Of a DNA stretch of 64,000 bases, positions 1-12,855 are shown piece after piece; position 1 is the stretch's first letter, and every line of letters begins with the position of its first letter. The notes beneath the pieces are model-generated. The model did no database searches. It was given only the letters and a program-made list of their open reading frames with translations, and was not told where the DNA came from. The DNA is from Tethya wilhelma (taxonomy: Eukaryota > Porifera > Demospongiae > Tethyida > Tethyidae): the NCBI GenBank assembly GCA_964030475.1, contig CAXIPT010000008.1, positions 4,216,568 to 4,280,567 of the forward strand, given 5' to 3'. The translations under genes were made by a program, and so were the position numbers.

Positions 1-347
1 TCTTTGAGTGAATGTTGATGCTGTGATGTGTGATACCCCCTTCCCTAATTGGTGTCCTATTGTGGTCCCTACCCATTAACCTTATAATCATTCTGAATCA
101 CATTTTTAGGAATAAACCAGCCTGCCAACTTTCACCATGTTTTCTTGTAGCTGTAAAAGTCCCCTTTTCAACTTGCACAGCTGGCTTGCTATGCAGGGGT
201 CAATGTTAATGAATGCAAATGGCTTTCAATTGAACTTGATCTAGTCTAAAGTTTGTGGGAAAGTGGATTGAATTGAAGCATTCTTCCCAAGTTTAAAGGT
301 CGCTTAAACTCTGTTATGAAATATTACCCAATGCACATAAATGGGCA

Positions 348-1208
348 CAGCTGTTAGTGCATTACTCTATTCCCAAGCAACTACACTGCAGTGAGCCTCA
401 GTACTGTTAATAATATATATCTCCATAGAATATCATGGAAACTCAAACCACTGTGGAATACCTGAGTGATTAAAGGCTCAGCTGCGATTCAAATGGTCGA
501 GCGAAATCCTTTGGAGGAACATTCCACTCCACTCTTGCAAGCACAAGGGTTTTAGTATATGTAGTCCTTTGTTCCAATTCCACTGTCTCCGCTTTGTATT
601 GTGAGATGTACCATTGTATGCACATTTGTGTTTCTAGTAACTTAATAATTTTATGTCTAATTGGTGTTGTACTATTGCTAACGGCAACGTACATGGGTTT
701 TTTAAACTCCATTGACGAGTGTCTGTAACTAGTGACAGTGTAACCAATGAGATCATTCTTTGGATGCCACAATGAAAACAGCGAAATTATTTGTTAGCAA
801 ATAATCGTTTTTTGTATTCTTTTATGACGACACCATACGGCTAATGTGTTTATTGCACTCAATAGTCTTCTAATTGTCACACGCGTTTGCCGCTCATGTG
901 GGCATCAATGCAACCTCCCATTAGTCCATTAGCAACCTTCTAACGCAAGAAAACAATGCTGTTGTTTGAAAGCAGAGCAGGATGACCAAGAGATCCTATT
1001 TCAAGGGCTTTCTATTTTGCTTTCAGTGAAGCTCACAAGCTTACCGTTATTATCGTGGACAGCTGTAATGGCTTACTACTATATTTATTCCCAAGCAACT
1101 AGTGCAGTGAGCCTGAGTACACAGTATATTGTATTATCTGTATACTATGATGGCTGTAAGCTTCCTATTTTGCTTTCAGGGAAGCTCACTGGCTTACCTT
1201 CATTATCA
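348..1208. repeat. Diverged direct repeats
   Basis: Two repeat pairs are visible. About 348-404 and 1,059-1,120 share the string ttcccaagcaact followed by gcagtgagcct. About 1,005-1,050 and 1,162-1,208 share ctattttgctttcag, then gaagctcac and ggcttacc/agcttacc. They look like remnants of a dispersed or tandemly duplicated repeat; no protein is implied. Confidence 0.55.
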
Positions 1209-1249
1209 TGTTTATTACCCTATACCTGTTCCTCTCATCAACCCACCCA

Positions 1250-1288
<39 letters not shown>

Positions 1289-1293
1289 ACACA
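1250..1293. repeat. (CA)n microsatellite
   Basis: Nearly pure CA dinucleotide tract with one CATA interruption. Overlapping open frames here are only translated repeat. Confidence 0.9.
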
Positions 1294-4200
1294 CTTTCTT
1301 CCTTTATTTGCATGTGGCCATGCTGGATTGCAAGATAAAAGTCTTGTAGCCATAAAACGTGGTTCAATTGTCCTCCAATTGACATGTGTTTGGTATGAGA
1401 GGAATTCAATTGACGGGTCACCACTTCAGTATCACTACCTTACAACTGCTCTGCTTCATGTAGTGATATCAGAAACACATGCACAAGGACGGATCAAAAG
1501 GAGCTACCAGTGTGAGGTTTGGCAGCCATTGTGGGCCTTCTTGGGCAGCCATTGTGGACCTTCTTGAAGCACACCAACCACCAGAACTCTTTGAGATTGA
1601 TTCTTCTCTTTCTTCTCTTTTTAAGAACACACTCTGTGTGTTGTTTTAATGTGCCACCACCTAGATGAGTATGACAGGTGATAGTCTCTGGCTGTCACAT
1701 GCTGTGTGCTTGAACTAACAAAAAAGTACACACAAACACATATACTCTGCAGTGGTGTTTTTGTCCTAGTTTGGAAGTACTACACATTGAATCTGAAATC
1801 CCATAATCTAGTCTACACTGACATTTCTATTACATCCCCTCTTTACTCCCAGACCCCTTTCATCACTGTAAGTAATGACATAGCCTTGCAATGGAGCAGC
1901 TGTCTCTTCTATTGAGCAGCTCTTCCATTTAGGCATACACAAATGTGGCCAATCAGTAATTGGATTACACAAGCTCTGAGGACCTCTACACCTGACATTT
2001 GACCCCGCTCTCTCTACCACCACCACTCTCTGGCCAGCTGCTCCCAGTGGTGACTTCTTTGCTCCTCTAGGTTGGTTTCAAGTGCTACATCCAGTGGTGA
2101 CCAATACTACAGGATGCGATGGGATGTGGGCTCTGTTCAACCACTGTATTGTGGTCACCTCCCTGTTTTTCTTCATTTTTGAGTGTGTGTTTAATTTTTG
2201 TACCTTCCAACCACAACAGACTAGACGTCTATGTACTAATTTTAGTAACACGTTCAAAAACTTGAGCATATAAGTATCTTACAAAGGATATGTATATATA
2301 TATATACACCCCGGGTGTAAGTTGAATGCCAATTTTTCTTAAGTGGTGGTTTTTATTTACTACGTTAGTGGTTTGCTCCATTGGCTCGAAATTTCGTTCG
2401 TTCCAAGTAATTTGACGTCTCAATCAACCGTGCTGTGTTCTCATATGGGAGTCTCGGATCAATCACCATGGTGTTTGATTACATCATAAAACTATTAATT
2501 GCTCAATTGACTCTGGAGGCTTTCATGTGTCTACGTAGTTACGCACAATCCACTAAATACAAATCTTTATCGTTTCTCCCTGCTGTTTATTTTTTCTCTC
2601 TAACTATCCCCCAATGACTGTATACATCACAGTTACCGTAATATCATAACATGCAGAAACAAGCAAGAGCTCAAGCTTACGTGGAAGATTCTATCTAAAG
2701 CCCGTATTACGTATCTCAGTTGCCACAAGTATTCTGTACCGCTTAGCCATTGCTCTGCCTGGCTTCTTTCCATTTTAAGCCAACCCTCAATATCTCCCGA
2801 AACCACAAATACTTTAAACAGAATCCAATTACGCTAATCTCTGACCTAACTGTCTTCCCAATGCAACAGTACTGATAATGATATTTGGTACACATTGCTC
2901 ACGTGCAGTACATGTAGCGTATGGAGGAGGGAAGTGAGTACCATTAGCTAGCTTGTAGGTTCAGAACATGTGTGCATGTGTATACATGATTGTGTATGTA
3001 TATATATTCAGGCTTCTTCGGTTCTCTGTGTTAAAGCTGAAGGTTCTTTTTATCTCGTGTTCGAGAACAGTTTAGATATTGAGAGCGTGTGTTGAGATAT
3101 TTGGTCGTGGAACACTCCGAGTACAATGTCTGTTGTAGCCATTACATGGAGTATCACACACTTGGATGAAACACAAGTGCACCGATTGTGTTGTCTGAGT
3201 GTATTATACTCTCTTATCTTTAAAATACTGCTTGTCAAGAAAAAGATAAAAGAGCCATCGAATCTTCCCGCTCTCTAGTGGAGAGTCACTACAAATGGTC
3301 TCACCACATTGCATTAGAGCCAATCAAGTTAGGGGCACAGCTGCGTACAACCCTATTACTATTCACAGTGAATTAACCGTAATTATTGGACACTCTCTTA
3401 TGTAATGTCTGGAGGGCGATTGCACAGGTCCGTGCTGGGCTAATGCGATGTGCTCTGGCTGGAGTGTGCTTTTGTGGGTCCACTGAACAATTGTCTCCTT
3501 AACTGAGTTAACAAGAATGAGCACACTTGTAGACTAACAAGGGCCCTGTAGCTAGTCACTCGATAATTTGATTTGCTGCCATCAAAAGAAGCTTGTGGTC
3601 GTGTAGTTTTTTCATTTTTCGGCAATGCTTGTAGCAATGATTTTTTTTCTGCACACACACCACTATCCCATGTCAAGGCCCTGAGGGAAACTTGTGCCCA
3701 AGAATGTCGGAAAATTAATTACAGCTGGACAATGTCTGTGTTGCATGTCATGTTGAAGAACATTTTATCTCAAGGTATAATTTCTGTATCTAGCCATTTC
3801 CATGGAGATAATATGACGATTTTGACTCTTCAGTACGTTCAATTGCCTTGTATTAAGCACTGGCAATTGAATTGAACATTGCTATGGATGCAAAGTGCCG
3901 CTCACAGACTAAACCGGATTCCATTGTCAGCTATTTCACACACAGTTTCATGCACATGCTAGTTGCCATCGTGCATCGTGACATTAGTGTACGTGGGTGC
4001 CGTTTTATTTTCACTATTGATATGTATGTATGTGCTAACGTTTGATCATGAATGTGTCAGTTATTCGTTAATGGATGATTTAGTCTATGCGAGGCAGGAC
4101 TGAAAAGGCTCAAAGTTTGTTAACTATGGAATGGTGGTGCTTAAACCAGAGCAAACAAAGTCTGTTCTGCATGGGAATGCTTTCCCGTAAAGGCTGACTG

Positions 4201-7200
4201 GCACCAATGCTTCAGCAAACACACACACAGCACTTGAGTCAGTGTGCCTCCACCCTATATTGCTCTATGTACAGTGTGTGTGCATTTGTGTTTCTATTCT
4301 TTTTTTGAGTAGAGAGACTCTTGAAGAAAGAAGACTGTGTTTTTCTTTGGTGAAATCCAACCACTAAACCTGAATTGAGAGAGAAGGCTTCGAGTGCTAT
4401 AGTAGTGCAATGGATTTAGTGTTGGGTTGGGTACACTACCTATTGTGCCAACAGTGGCCAGTGGCATTAATACACTCCGTCTCAATAGTGTTGATATGGT
4501 AACTTTTGTGAGCCACTGCCAGCCTCTAGGAGTGAGTGCTCGGTTCACTTCTATTGTTAGCTTATGGTTTCCTAATTGTTGGCTCCTTCTGACGCCTCTC
4601 TTCAATGGCCGTGCTAGTGGCGACAAATTGTACATACAGGGAGTAGAATGGATCTAATTGAGATATATTGTGTACTACAGGGAGGTGAGGTGCGTGTTGG
4701 ACACTCGATGGAAGAGATCTGGAACGATCCTTCACTATTATCATATTTTTTTGTTTGTTTCTTTGTGGACGTGAAGCTTGACAAGTTGTGCTTACGACGG
4801 CTTTCTCGCCAACAGAACCCCTTGCAGTGTTCGATTTCCACCTCCTCTTGCTGAGTTGTAAGAGCTGGGAGAGTCCTTTCTTCTGACCACAAGTGTCTCC
4901 AACTCCACTGTGCCTCCCTCCAGACGTAGCACCAACAATGATGTGATGTTGTCCGTGGGTTTGATGGAAATTCCTCACAACCCTCGATCTCTTCTGACTG
5001 GCTGTATACCTCATGGCTGCCACTCTAGTCACAATATACATTGCATTTATAATATACAAACATGTATACATTTATTTATGGTGTATGGTCTTGTGGTTTA
5101 ATCAAATACAGCCGCAATAGTTTGAAGATTTTATCATCTCAATGATCTCATGCCCCCAGGCCATATGTATATACCCACTGGTTTCAATATGATATAGTCA
5201 CTAATGGATTTCAGCATATTTGTGTGGTCTGCCCCTGCCAAATTGTTGGCTAATTGTGTTTATTCTCATCCATTTTCACTTCCCTTTCTCCTTTGGACTG
5301 TCGAAATTTATGTCCAATTATCTAACGAGTGGAGTGTTTATAGATAGCTCCCTTCGAATTTCTATGTGTGTAGGTGGTCTCCTACACAACCATACATCAG
5401 GTATTCTGCTGAGTGCTCTTGCTCTCTTCCATTAATCGCTATTTAGTTAGTTCTGCTTTTGGGAATCGTTTCAGACAAAATACTGCCAGTTTGTCTTAAA
5501 GTGGTATCCTTGATTATGCGTAATGAGTTGTGTGTGTTTGAGTGCCTGTTGTGTGTTCCGTGTGTGTCTGTGCTGGTAGTTATGATGAAATACCTCAATT
5601 CTAGGAATACCTGTCTCTCTACTATCAAAGCATTGTGTATTGGTTTATGTGTGGGCTGCTGTGTGCAGATGTGAATGCAAGTTCTATAGCCTTCCTTTTT
5701 ACTTTTCAATGTGAATTTTTGTGTTGTATGGTTTGTTATCTTATGCTTGTCGGGGAACTATATACTACTTTAACTAATTAGCGATGTTAAGTTAAAATTT
5801 GTTGCTATGCCTATTACAGATGGCTTGAGTTTTTTCATTGAAACAAGAAAGCTATTTATTATGAGAAAGTGGTTGTACTTTTCTTGTACACTTCACAATG
5901 CATTAAGCAGTTCATTAGCCGTTCTTTGTAATGTTTAATGAGGGTACAAGCAAGACAAGCTCACTCATTTCAGAAACAAATCACTCATCTTTGTTTGGAA
6001 ACGACTCTCTTTCCTGTACTACTTGCATTGGCCAGTGCAGTCACCATGACTAGGTTCTGTAACATTTGTGGTTGCAAGTTAAATGTAATCCAATTACCCA
6101 ACATCAATTAACAACAGTTGTGTTTAACCTGTGCTCGAATGTGATTGGTCGCTCGTAACTGGTTGCTGATGGTGATATGTCAACACTAATTTGTGTTGCT
6201 GTGTGATGTTCTAGTGTTTCAATCCAGCACACATATGAAGTTACAGCTCCATGACTTGTGGCAAAGCTACTATAATTACAGGGGTATGACTCAACGTGCC
6301 TTTTATTTTTCCCCCTTGTTTTTTCCTTGCCTAATAATTGTCAGTTTCCATGACAGTACTCTCTGTATCGCCATATTAGGCCAAAGTGTATCACAAAGAC
6401 AGTGTTCTTTCAGCGTGATGTAAGATCGAGTTGTTGGAGTATGTTTCTCCGACCACATTTCAGGGTGCGGTGCTAGGTGTTCAGGGGTATGGAGTGGATA
6501 TGAAAAGAAAATTGATGTTGTTTCTGTAGCCATTAGAATGTGCTGTGCATTTGCTATTCACAAACAAACAAACTAATCGCATAAAGTCAACAAACAGCAT
6601 TAGTGCTACATGGTTTTCATCGTCCTTAGAGGACCCTACAAGGTCAAGAAAAAAGGAGAAAGAATTTTTTTTTTTTTCCCAGTAGAAAGGGCGTTTTTAT
6701 TTGATGTGGTCCTCCGAAAAGTATTTCGGTGGCTACATTGGAGCACTTTTGTTGTATGTTTATATTGCAGAAGTTGGTCCAAAGTGGAACTAAGGGGCAG
6801 GTGTTCTTTTGTAAGTCTCTGCACTAAGGGTGCTCTCTAGATGAAAGCCCAGTCAAGAGTCTGCGCTCTACTTTCACTTCACTCGAGTGGAATTTGGTTG
6901 TGTGTTGATCCAATATTCATAATGGGGGTTTTGTTTGAAGAAGTACTTCTAGAAGTATTTATAGCTGGCAGCACACTGTCTCGGTGCGTACGTGTATTAG
7001 CTGTGTATCTCTTAGTGGGAGATATTGGCATACATGAAGTACTCTACATCAAGTGCACATGCACATGCACTAGTTATCTTCAAACATATGCCAACTCTTT
7101 TCAGATCGATTGGATCAAGCAATCTCTTGTGTAGCTCTGTGCCCGATTGATTGAATGGTTGATACGCTGTTGGCATTCAGCCATTGTATTCCAGTTACCA

Positions 7201-8355
7201 ACATCACCTCACTGCCATGGAAACTAATGTGAAACAGCTTTAGCATGGTCACCCTGCAGCTGGGTAGCGAGAAGCTTTATATTCCTTCAAGATGGCCAAC
7301 CAGATACTCTTTTTTTGTTAAAATGAACAGTTGTGGTTGCAATGGAAACCAACTTGTACACCACATTGTACATAGGTATATCTATCTCCTAGGAGATATG
7401 CAATAGGTAATATTATTGACATTGTACACATAATGTTATTTGTATTGTTCCATTTATTCTATAGTGGAATTGTCTGTAGTAGTGTTGGTACAAGTGTCTG
7501 CTCTTGTGCTGTGAAAGAAGTCCCTTACACTTTTGTTTATTCCTGTCTGGACAGGATGTGATCACTCATTAGCTTACATTGGAGACTTATATAGCCTCTC
7601 CAGCTGTTGTGCTACAATGTCTTTGTACAGTAGGTAGATTTTTGTATAGATTTGATGTGGTTTAGATGTCGTGCTGTTTATATAGAACTGATGTGGTTTA
7701 AAATATCTGTTCCTTCACTTCTCCTGTGCGCAATATGATACTGAAAGTGTTTTTTGGTGGAGCTAGCTCTTGCCCGTCAGCTTCCTGTGTGTGTGAAGAC
7801 CCGGGGGTGAATCTTTGCTTGTCTCAAGTGCATTAGGAAGCCTACTCTGTGAGGATTATGATTCTCACTTCTTTCTCTCTTTTTATCTTATGCTAATGAG
7901 CTCTCCAAATGGTTTCCGACCTCACATTTAAAGTTCTTCCCACACAAATGATCAAGACAGTTGTCAGGGAGATGCACAGATGCTTGAATTTGGCCTCGTC
8001 ACAGCTAGGTGGGTTGCTCTTTTTGATAACCCTCTTTATGGACGGAATGAAAGACAAGCACCTTTGCCATTACTGGGACTGTTAGAATTGTATTCCTACT
8101 TGTAGCTTGGCTACATGTATGCATATGTACATGGCTGATAATGTGATTGCACACGCGAGTGTTTAGTTCTTGTTAATGTTCTGGTACCACATAGCTCTGC
8201 TTCTAACGTCATTCGTAGTAATGTACGTGTGTTTGTCGTCTTTCGTGGCAGCTGACTGGTTGGTTGGCAACAAATGACTTACCACCACTTAATTTTATTG
8301 TGATGATCCCTTAAATGTACAACTACATGTTAGTCTGGTGAACTTTGATACAGTC

Positions 8356-8357
<2 letters not shown>

Positions 8358-8391
<34 letters not shown>
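8358..8391. repeat. (GT)n microsatellite
   Basis: Pure GT dinucleotide tract followed by GAGA. Confidence 0.9.
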
Positions 8392-8392
<1 letters not shown>

Positions 8393-9097
8393 GCCATGTG
8401 AGAGAGAGATCTCTCCAGAGCACATCTTCACACTTTGATATCCAAAATGCAAAATTTATTTCGATCAAAAGAAAATCTTTTCTTTGTTCGTAAAGTTTGA
8501 GTAGAGTGCGAGTTGAAGCAATAAAACCTGTTGCTAAGATAGCCCATATACATATACAGATATTTTTTCTCTCTCTTTCAGATAAGCTAATTGAATCGAG
8601 GCTTTGTGGTCAGCGAGCAGCTGTCTTCAATTTAGACCAGAACTGACCTGAGCCCTCCATGACATAGTTAGTTGGATATCTGTTTACCGTTGGTGTTTGG
8701 CTTCCCTTGCATTCTTGGGGCTGACTAAATTGGATTTGTGGCAATGGGTATTTTCAAATTTGAGTGCCATTTTGTCTGCTCTCTGTTTCTAATAGCTCCC
8801 AAAATGGCAATGACTGACTGTCAAGATCTTACCCGACTTTTTCCTAGATTCAGAACACTTTGCTGCTCCTGCTAGCCACTGTGTTTGTCTCTGTGTACGT
8901 CTGTGGGTCTCTGCTAAGTGCATTTGTGGCTTGTCTTTGCGTACAAACTTTGCACTCTTCATCACATCCATTTGTTTTACGTGTACGCTTGTTGCATCGT
9001 TGCCACAACGTTTTCATGCCACCCATGTTTCAATGCATCACAGAAGCCAACGAGGGACTCATTATTACTTGGCCACCTACTCAAATCACTCTCGCTC

Positions 9098-9099
<2 letters not shown>

Positions 9100-9143
<44 letters not shown>

Positions 9144-9176
9144 TGTGTGTGTGTGTGTGTGTCACAGTGTGTGTAT

Positions 9177-9215
<39 letters not shown>

Positions 9216-9221
9216 TGTGGA
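9100..9221. repeat. (GT)n microsatellite, compound
   Basis: Long GT tract with TATG and CACAG interruptions. The three overlapping forward open frames of 110-145 codons here are artefacts of the repeat (Cys-Val runs). Confidence 0.92.
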
Positions 9222-11020
9222 AGTCAATGTATCTTCTGTATGTCCGGAACTGGTCGGCGATAATGTGTCCTGAGAATGTTTCAAGTGGTAAAAATATTTT
9301 CTCTCCTGTTCCGTGTTGCTTTCAAAACTTGATGATCGCAGTATGCATACATTGATCAGCTTTTGATTGAATTTTGATGATGTCTTCAAACTCTCGTGTG
9401 CAAGCCACCTCTGCTTGGAAGGATCGCAGAAGCCATTGTGTGTGTCTTTGTTTGTGGCTGACTCGTTTCTGTCTGTTTTTTCACCTTCTCTTGGGCAACA
9501 CGGAAACCCAAGCGGTGCTCTCAGCTACAACAGACAGACAGTGGTTCTCCTTCTATTGTTCAGACAATGTCTCACCAAATTGTACCTTGTGTGTGTGTGT
9601 GTGTGTGTGTGTCTTGAATATGTATTATGTATGACATTAGGTGAGTGTGTGTGTGCACTTGTGGCTTGAAGTGTTTGGCAACTGGGGTGATCACCTTGGT
9701 AACAGTGTGACAGCCAGTCATCTTCATCAGATTTTCTCAAAGATGTGCTGAGTCTCAGCAAAAAAAGAAAAAAACACTTTTCCATGGCAGGAGGGAAACT
9801 TGCTGCTTCTTAACACCAATGTATGTGTAGTAATTCATAATGGATTGTGAATTGAGCATGTTGGTGAGTGTGTTGAGTCAGCTTGATCAAGCCTCACTGA
9901 TAAGCACCTAGCTACTGTTGTGTGATATTTGATGAAAGGACCCATTCTGTCCCGCTACAAGTCATCTCCAGACCACAGTAACCTGAGCCCTGTGGTGACA
10001 TCTCCACTGGCTATTCATACCTCTGCTGGCAGGCCAACCTAGTCTCTTTTGTTCATACTACATTAGGCCTTTTATCTACATTTTCTTAACTGACTCAAGA
10101 ATGCTGTCAGTTCTTTTATTGCCCATAACTCAAACTCAATTTGTACCAAACAGACAATCTGCCAAAAAATTCGTGAAAAAAGAAGCAAGGAAAGGAAATT
10201 CCAATGGGGGAAAAAATCTTGTAGAGTTACACACAGCTCTGAGTGTACATGTGTATACTGTGTGTCTATGTGTGTGTAGAAAATGTTAGGTGCTTTTAGT
10301 CCATTTTATAAAGAGCTTATGAGATAGCTAGTGAGTGAGGCTCAGGCTTGCTGTCTCGCTGGGTGACATTCCAAGAGTGTGTCTTTTGTTATACGCACCG
10401 TAATGTTGTGTGAATGGTACATTAAGTAGGCTGAATTTGAAATTAGATCCGTTTTTGAGAGTACCCCCAACAATGCATGGCATCTAGGAGATAATTACGT
10501 TGAGCAGCTGTTCATTTGAGACTGATAGCTGTTGAATTACCATTGATATGTATATATATATGTATGTATGTATGTGTATGCTGAGCTAGCAAATGGAGCT
10601 CAAGTTTCACCAATTTGAATTTTAGTGCACCAACAAACATATTGTATACTGTACACAGCCTGGTCCATGCTTTCTTTTACTATTAGTGTATTATTGTATG
10701 CATGCTGTGTGTGCTGTAGCACTAGTATGGCTATTTCAACAGGATATCCACTGTTGCCTTCAGTGGATACTTGTCCAATGACAGAAGCCATCGGCGCCTG
10801 TCTCTCTCACTGACTCAGTGAGGGCCCTTGTCTAGTTCGGGTGCATGTGGGCCATTGTTTGGACACAATGAAATTGATTATCCTAATCAAGTCAGCACAT
10901 ACAAATCAACACGGGATAATTTTACCAATTAATGCAAGCTTAAGAGTTTTGAAATTTAAATACATCTCGTCCTTCTTCTTCTTGTCTTCAAAACTTTATT
11001 TTTTCTTTCTTTACATGCAG

Positions 11021-11462
11021 TGTTCCCACTTCTACTGATTGTTCTCCCAAAGCGGTTCGCCGGATGTACTGCTGTGATTATCCTAACTGTACCAAGATGT
11101 ACACCAAGAGCTCCCATCTCAAGGCACACAAGAGAGTCCACACGGGAGAGAAACCGTTCACTTGTCCGTGGGAAGGGTGCACGTGGGCCTTTCGACGATC
11201 CGATGAACTAACACGTCACTATCGACGTCATACTGGGGAGAAGCCTTTCCACTGTCGGATGTGTGGAAAGGCCTTCTCCCGATCGGACCACCTTGGTCTG
11301 CATCTCATAAAACACAAGGAGATGGACAATCTTCCTTCTGCTAGTTTCAACATTGCTAGCGGGGCAGAGACAATAGCAGATGATGGCCTTTATTCTGTTG
11401 AAGAATTGGAGCCAACTCAGGTGACTACAGTGGCAGTAACCACGGTAACCGCAGAGCCATGA
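11021..11462 (+). CDS. Krueppel-like factor (KLF gene A), last exon with three C2H2 fingers
   Basis: This is the terminal coding exon of a KLF/SP-type transcription factor, expected to bind GC- or CACCC-box promoters in the nucleus. The exon begins after a good acceptor (tttctttacatgcag) in phase 2 and ends at TGA. It encodes three adjacent C2H2 fingers: [39 protein letters not shown] and [17 protein letters not shown], joined by TGEKPF linkers. The [15 protein letters not shown] and RSDHL contact helices are those of the KLF family. An unusual tail of about 47 residues, Thr/Val-rich at its end, follows the third finger; many KLFs end near it. An AATAAA lies 212 bp after the stop. The upstream exons (activation or repression domain) were not found. 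The subfamily cannot be assigned from fingers alone. Confidence 0.88.
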
Positions 11463-11673
11463 ACATATTTTTCACGTACACATGGACTCGCTTGAAATGA
11501 CTTGAATTTCTTTCTTTTTCAGCACTGGCAATTTCACTTTTTTTGTATCAAATTTTTTTGTAATTTTTGTACTTGGTTGTTTTTTTGTACTGGATTTGTT
11601 GAACCGTTTTGGAAACGAGAAAACAGGCCATCGTGTCTCGATGATTAGCATGCCTCTTCCCGATCTCTAGTGA

Positions 11674-11679
11674 AATAAA
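11674..11679 (+). terminator. Polyadenylation signal of KLF gene A
   Basis: Canonical AATAAA 212 bp past the KLF A stop codon, the first such hexamer downstream on this strand that I noticed. Confidence 0.6.
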
Positions 11680-12855
11680 GTGGTTGTACCCAATTACCAG
11701 TTGTTACAACCTTCGGGGAGTTGTGTAAGCCTAGCCTGCCCTCCCACGGACCAGGGTGGCTGGGCAAGTCTATGTATATCATCAAAACCAGCTGTGCTTC
11801 CAGTGAACAAAGAAACCTTCACTGACCCTGTGTTTTTATATTGAAAATGTTTGCTTACAATACAGTTTTGATATGTGTAAGTTGTGTAGTAGTAGATGTG
11901 TGGGCACACAGTGATATATCACCTAGGCACTGTATAGTCTTCTCCATGGTGAGATTCTCTCTTGAGACCACCAGAAGTTGTTTATTTTGGGCGAAAAGAG
12001 AGAGGGGATCACAAAAATGATATGTTTTCTTTTTCCTTTAATGTTTGCCCGACCACCACAATCCCTGGCTCTCCTTTGTTGAGGTAACCACGAACACAAT
12101 CATATCTCCTTGAGTAGTAGGTGGTTATGATCTATTCAGACAACCATTCAATGCTAATTATGTTACATCAGCAATTTCTCTGATATTCTCAAGACAGAAG
12201 GGAAGAGTGCACATGTGCACTCACACACTCACACACACACACACACAATATTCCATTATTTAGCAGTATATAGTTACCATAGCATGCTTTTCCTCCTCTA
12301 GAATTATGTAAGCCAACTTTGAGAGTTTTCAAATTGATTTTATTTTTTATCATTTTAGTGGGATCAAGGGGTTATAATATAATAACTGAAGTGCATGCAT
12401 ATGGTCACTGCTCAGCAGTTCGCATCAAGCAGCCAATACAATCACAGATTGTACAGATTCTTTTTACAAGATCAGGTATATATATAATATTTGCAGTTTG
12501 GGTTGATGGAATAGAGGGGTAGAATGGACAAACAGAGGAGAATAGAAAAATGAAAAAATATGGAGTTTAGAAAAATGTACAAATAACTACTACAGACAGA
12601 GGAGACCAACAAACATATGACTACATACAATAGTGACTGTATAAGTGACTCGGTGAACGTTCTAGATAGAAAGAGAAACGGAAGACACTAACTAAATGCA
12701 CAGTTCTGTAGCCCTATTGCAGGTGACAAGTGTGGAGAGATTGCTGCCATACAGAGTTGCCATTTTGCGATATTTTTTTCTTTACGGTAGTGATGATTGA
12801 TTACATGGAGAGTGTTTGTGTTGCACGATATAAATCTTACACCAGCCGATCCCGA
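11680..12855. other. Region between KLF gene A and KLF gene B
   Basis: Convergent intergenic region between the two KLF genes. It contains a short (CA)n tract at about 12,225-12,246 and presumably the 3' UTR of KLF gene B. I see no coding exon. Confidence 0.6.

Larger units (their letters stand above)
1..11020. other. Gene-poor region upstream of KLF gene A
   Basis: No convincing coding exon could be supported in these 11 kb on either strand. Open frames are short, lack family resemblance or consist of translated (GT)n/(CA)n. It holds microsatellites (about 1,250-1,293, 8,358-8,391, 9,100-9,221, 9,589-9,612) and short diverged direct repeats near its start. It may include the 5' exons and introns of KLF gene A, whose N-terminal exons I could not locate, or be intergenic. 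Confidence 0.55.

Noticed and set aside
4562..5071. 169-codon open frame on the minus strand
   Set aside because: No recognisable domain, no credible splice context and unremarkable composition; likely chance.
8860..9389. Several 100-145 codon open frames on both strands
   Set aside because: They consist largely of Cys-Val or His-Thr runs from the (GT)n tract and have no family resemblance.
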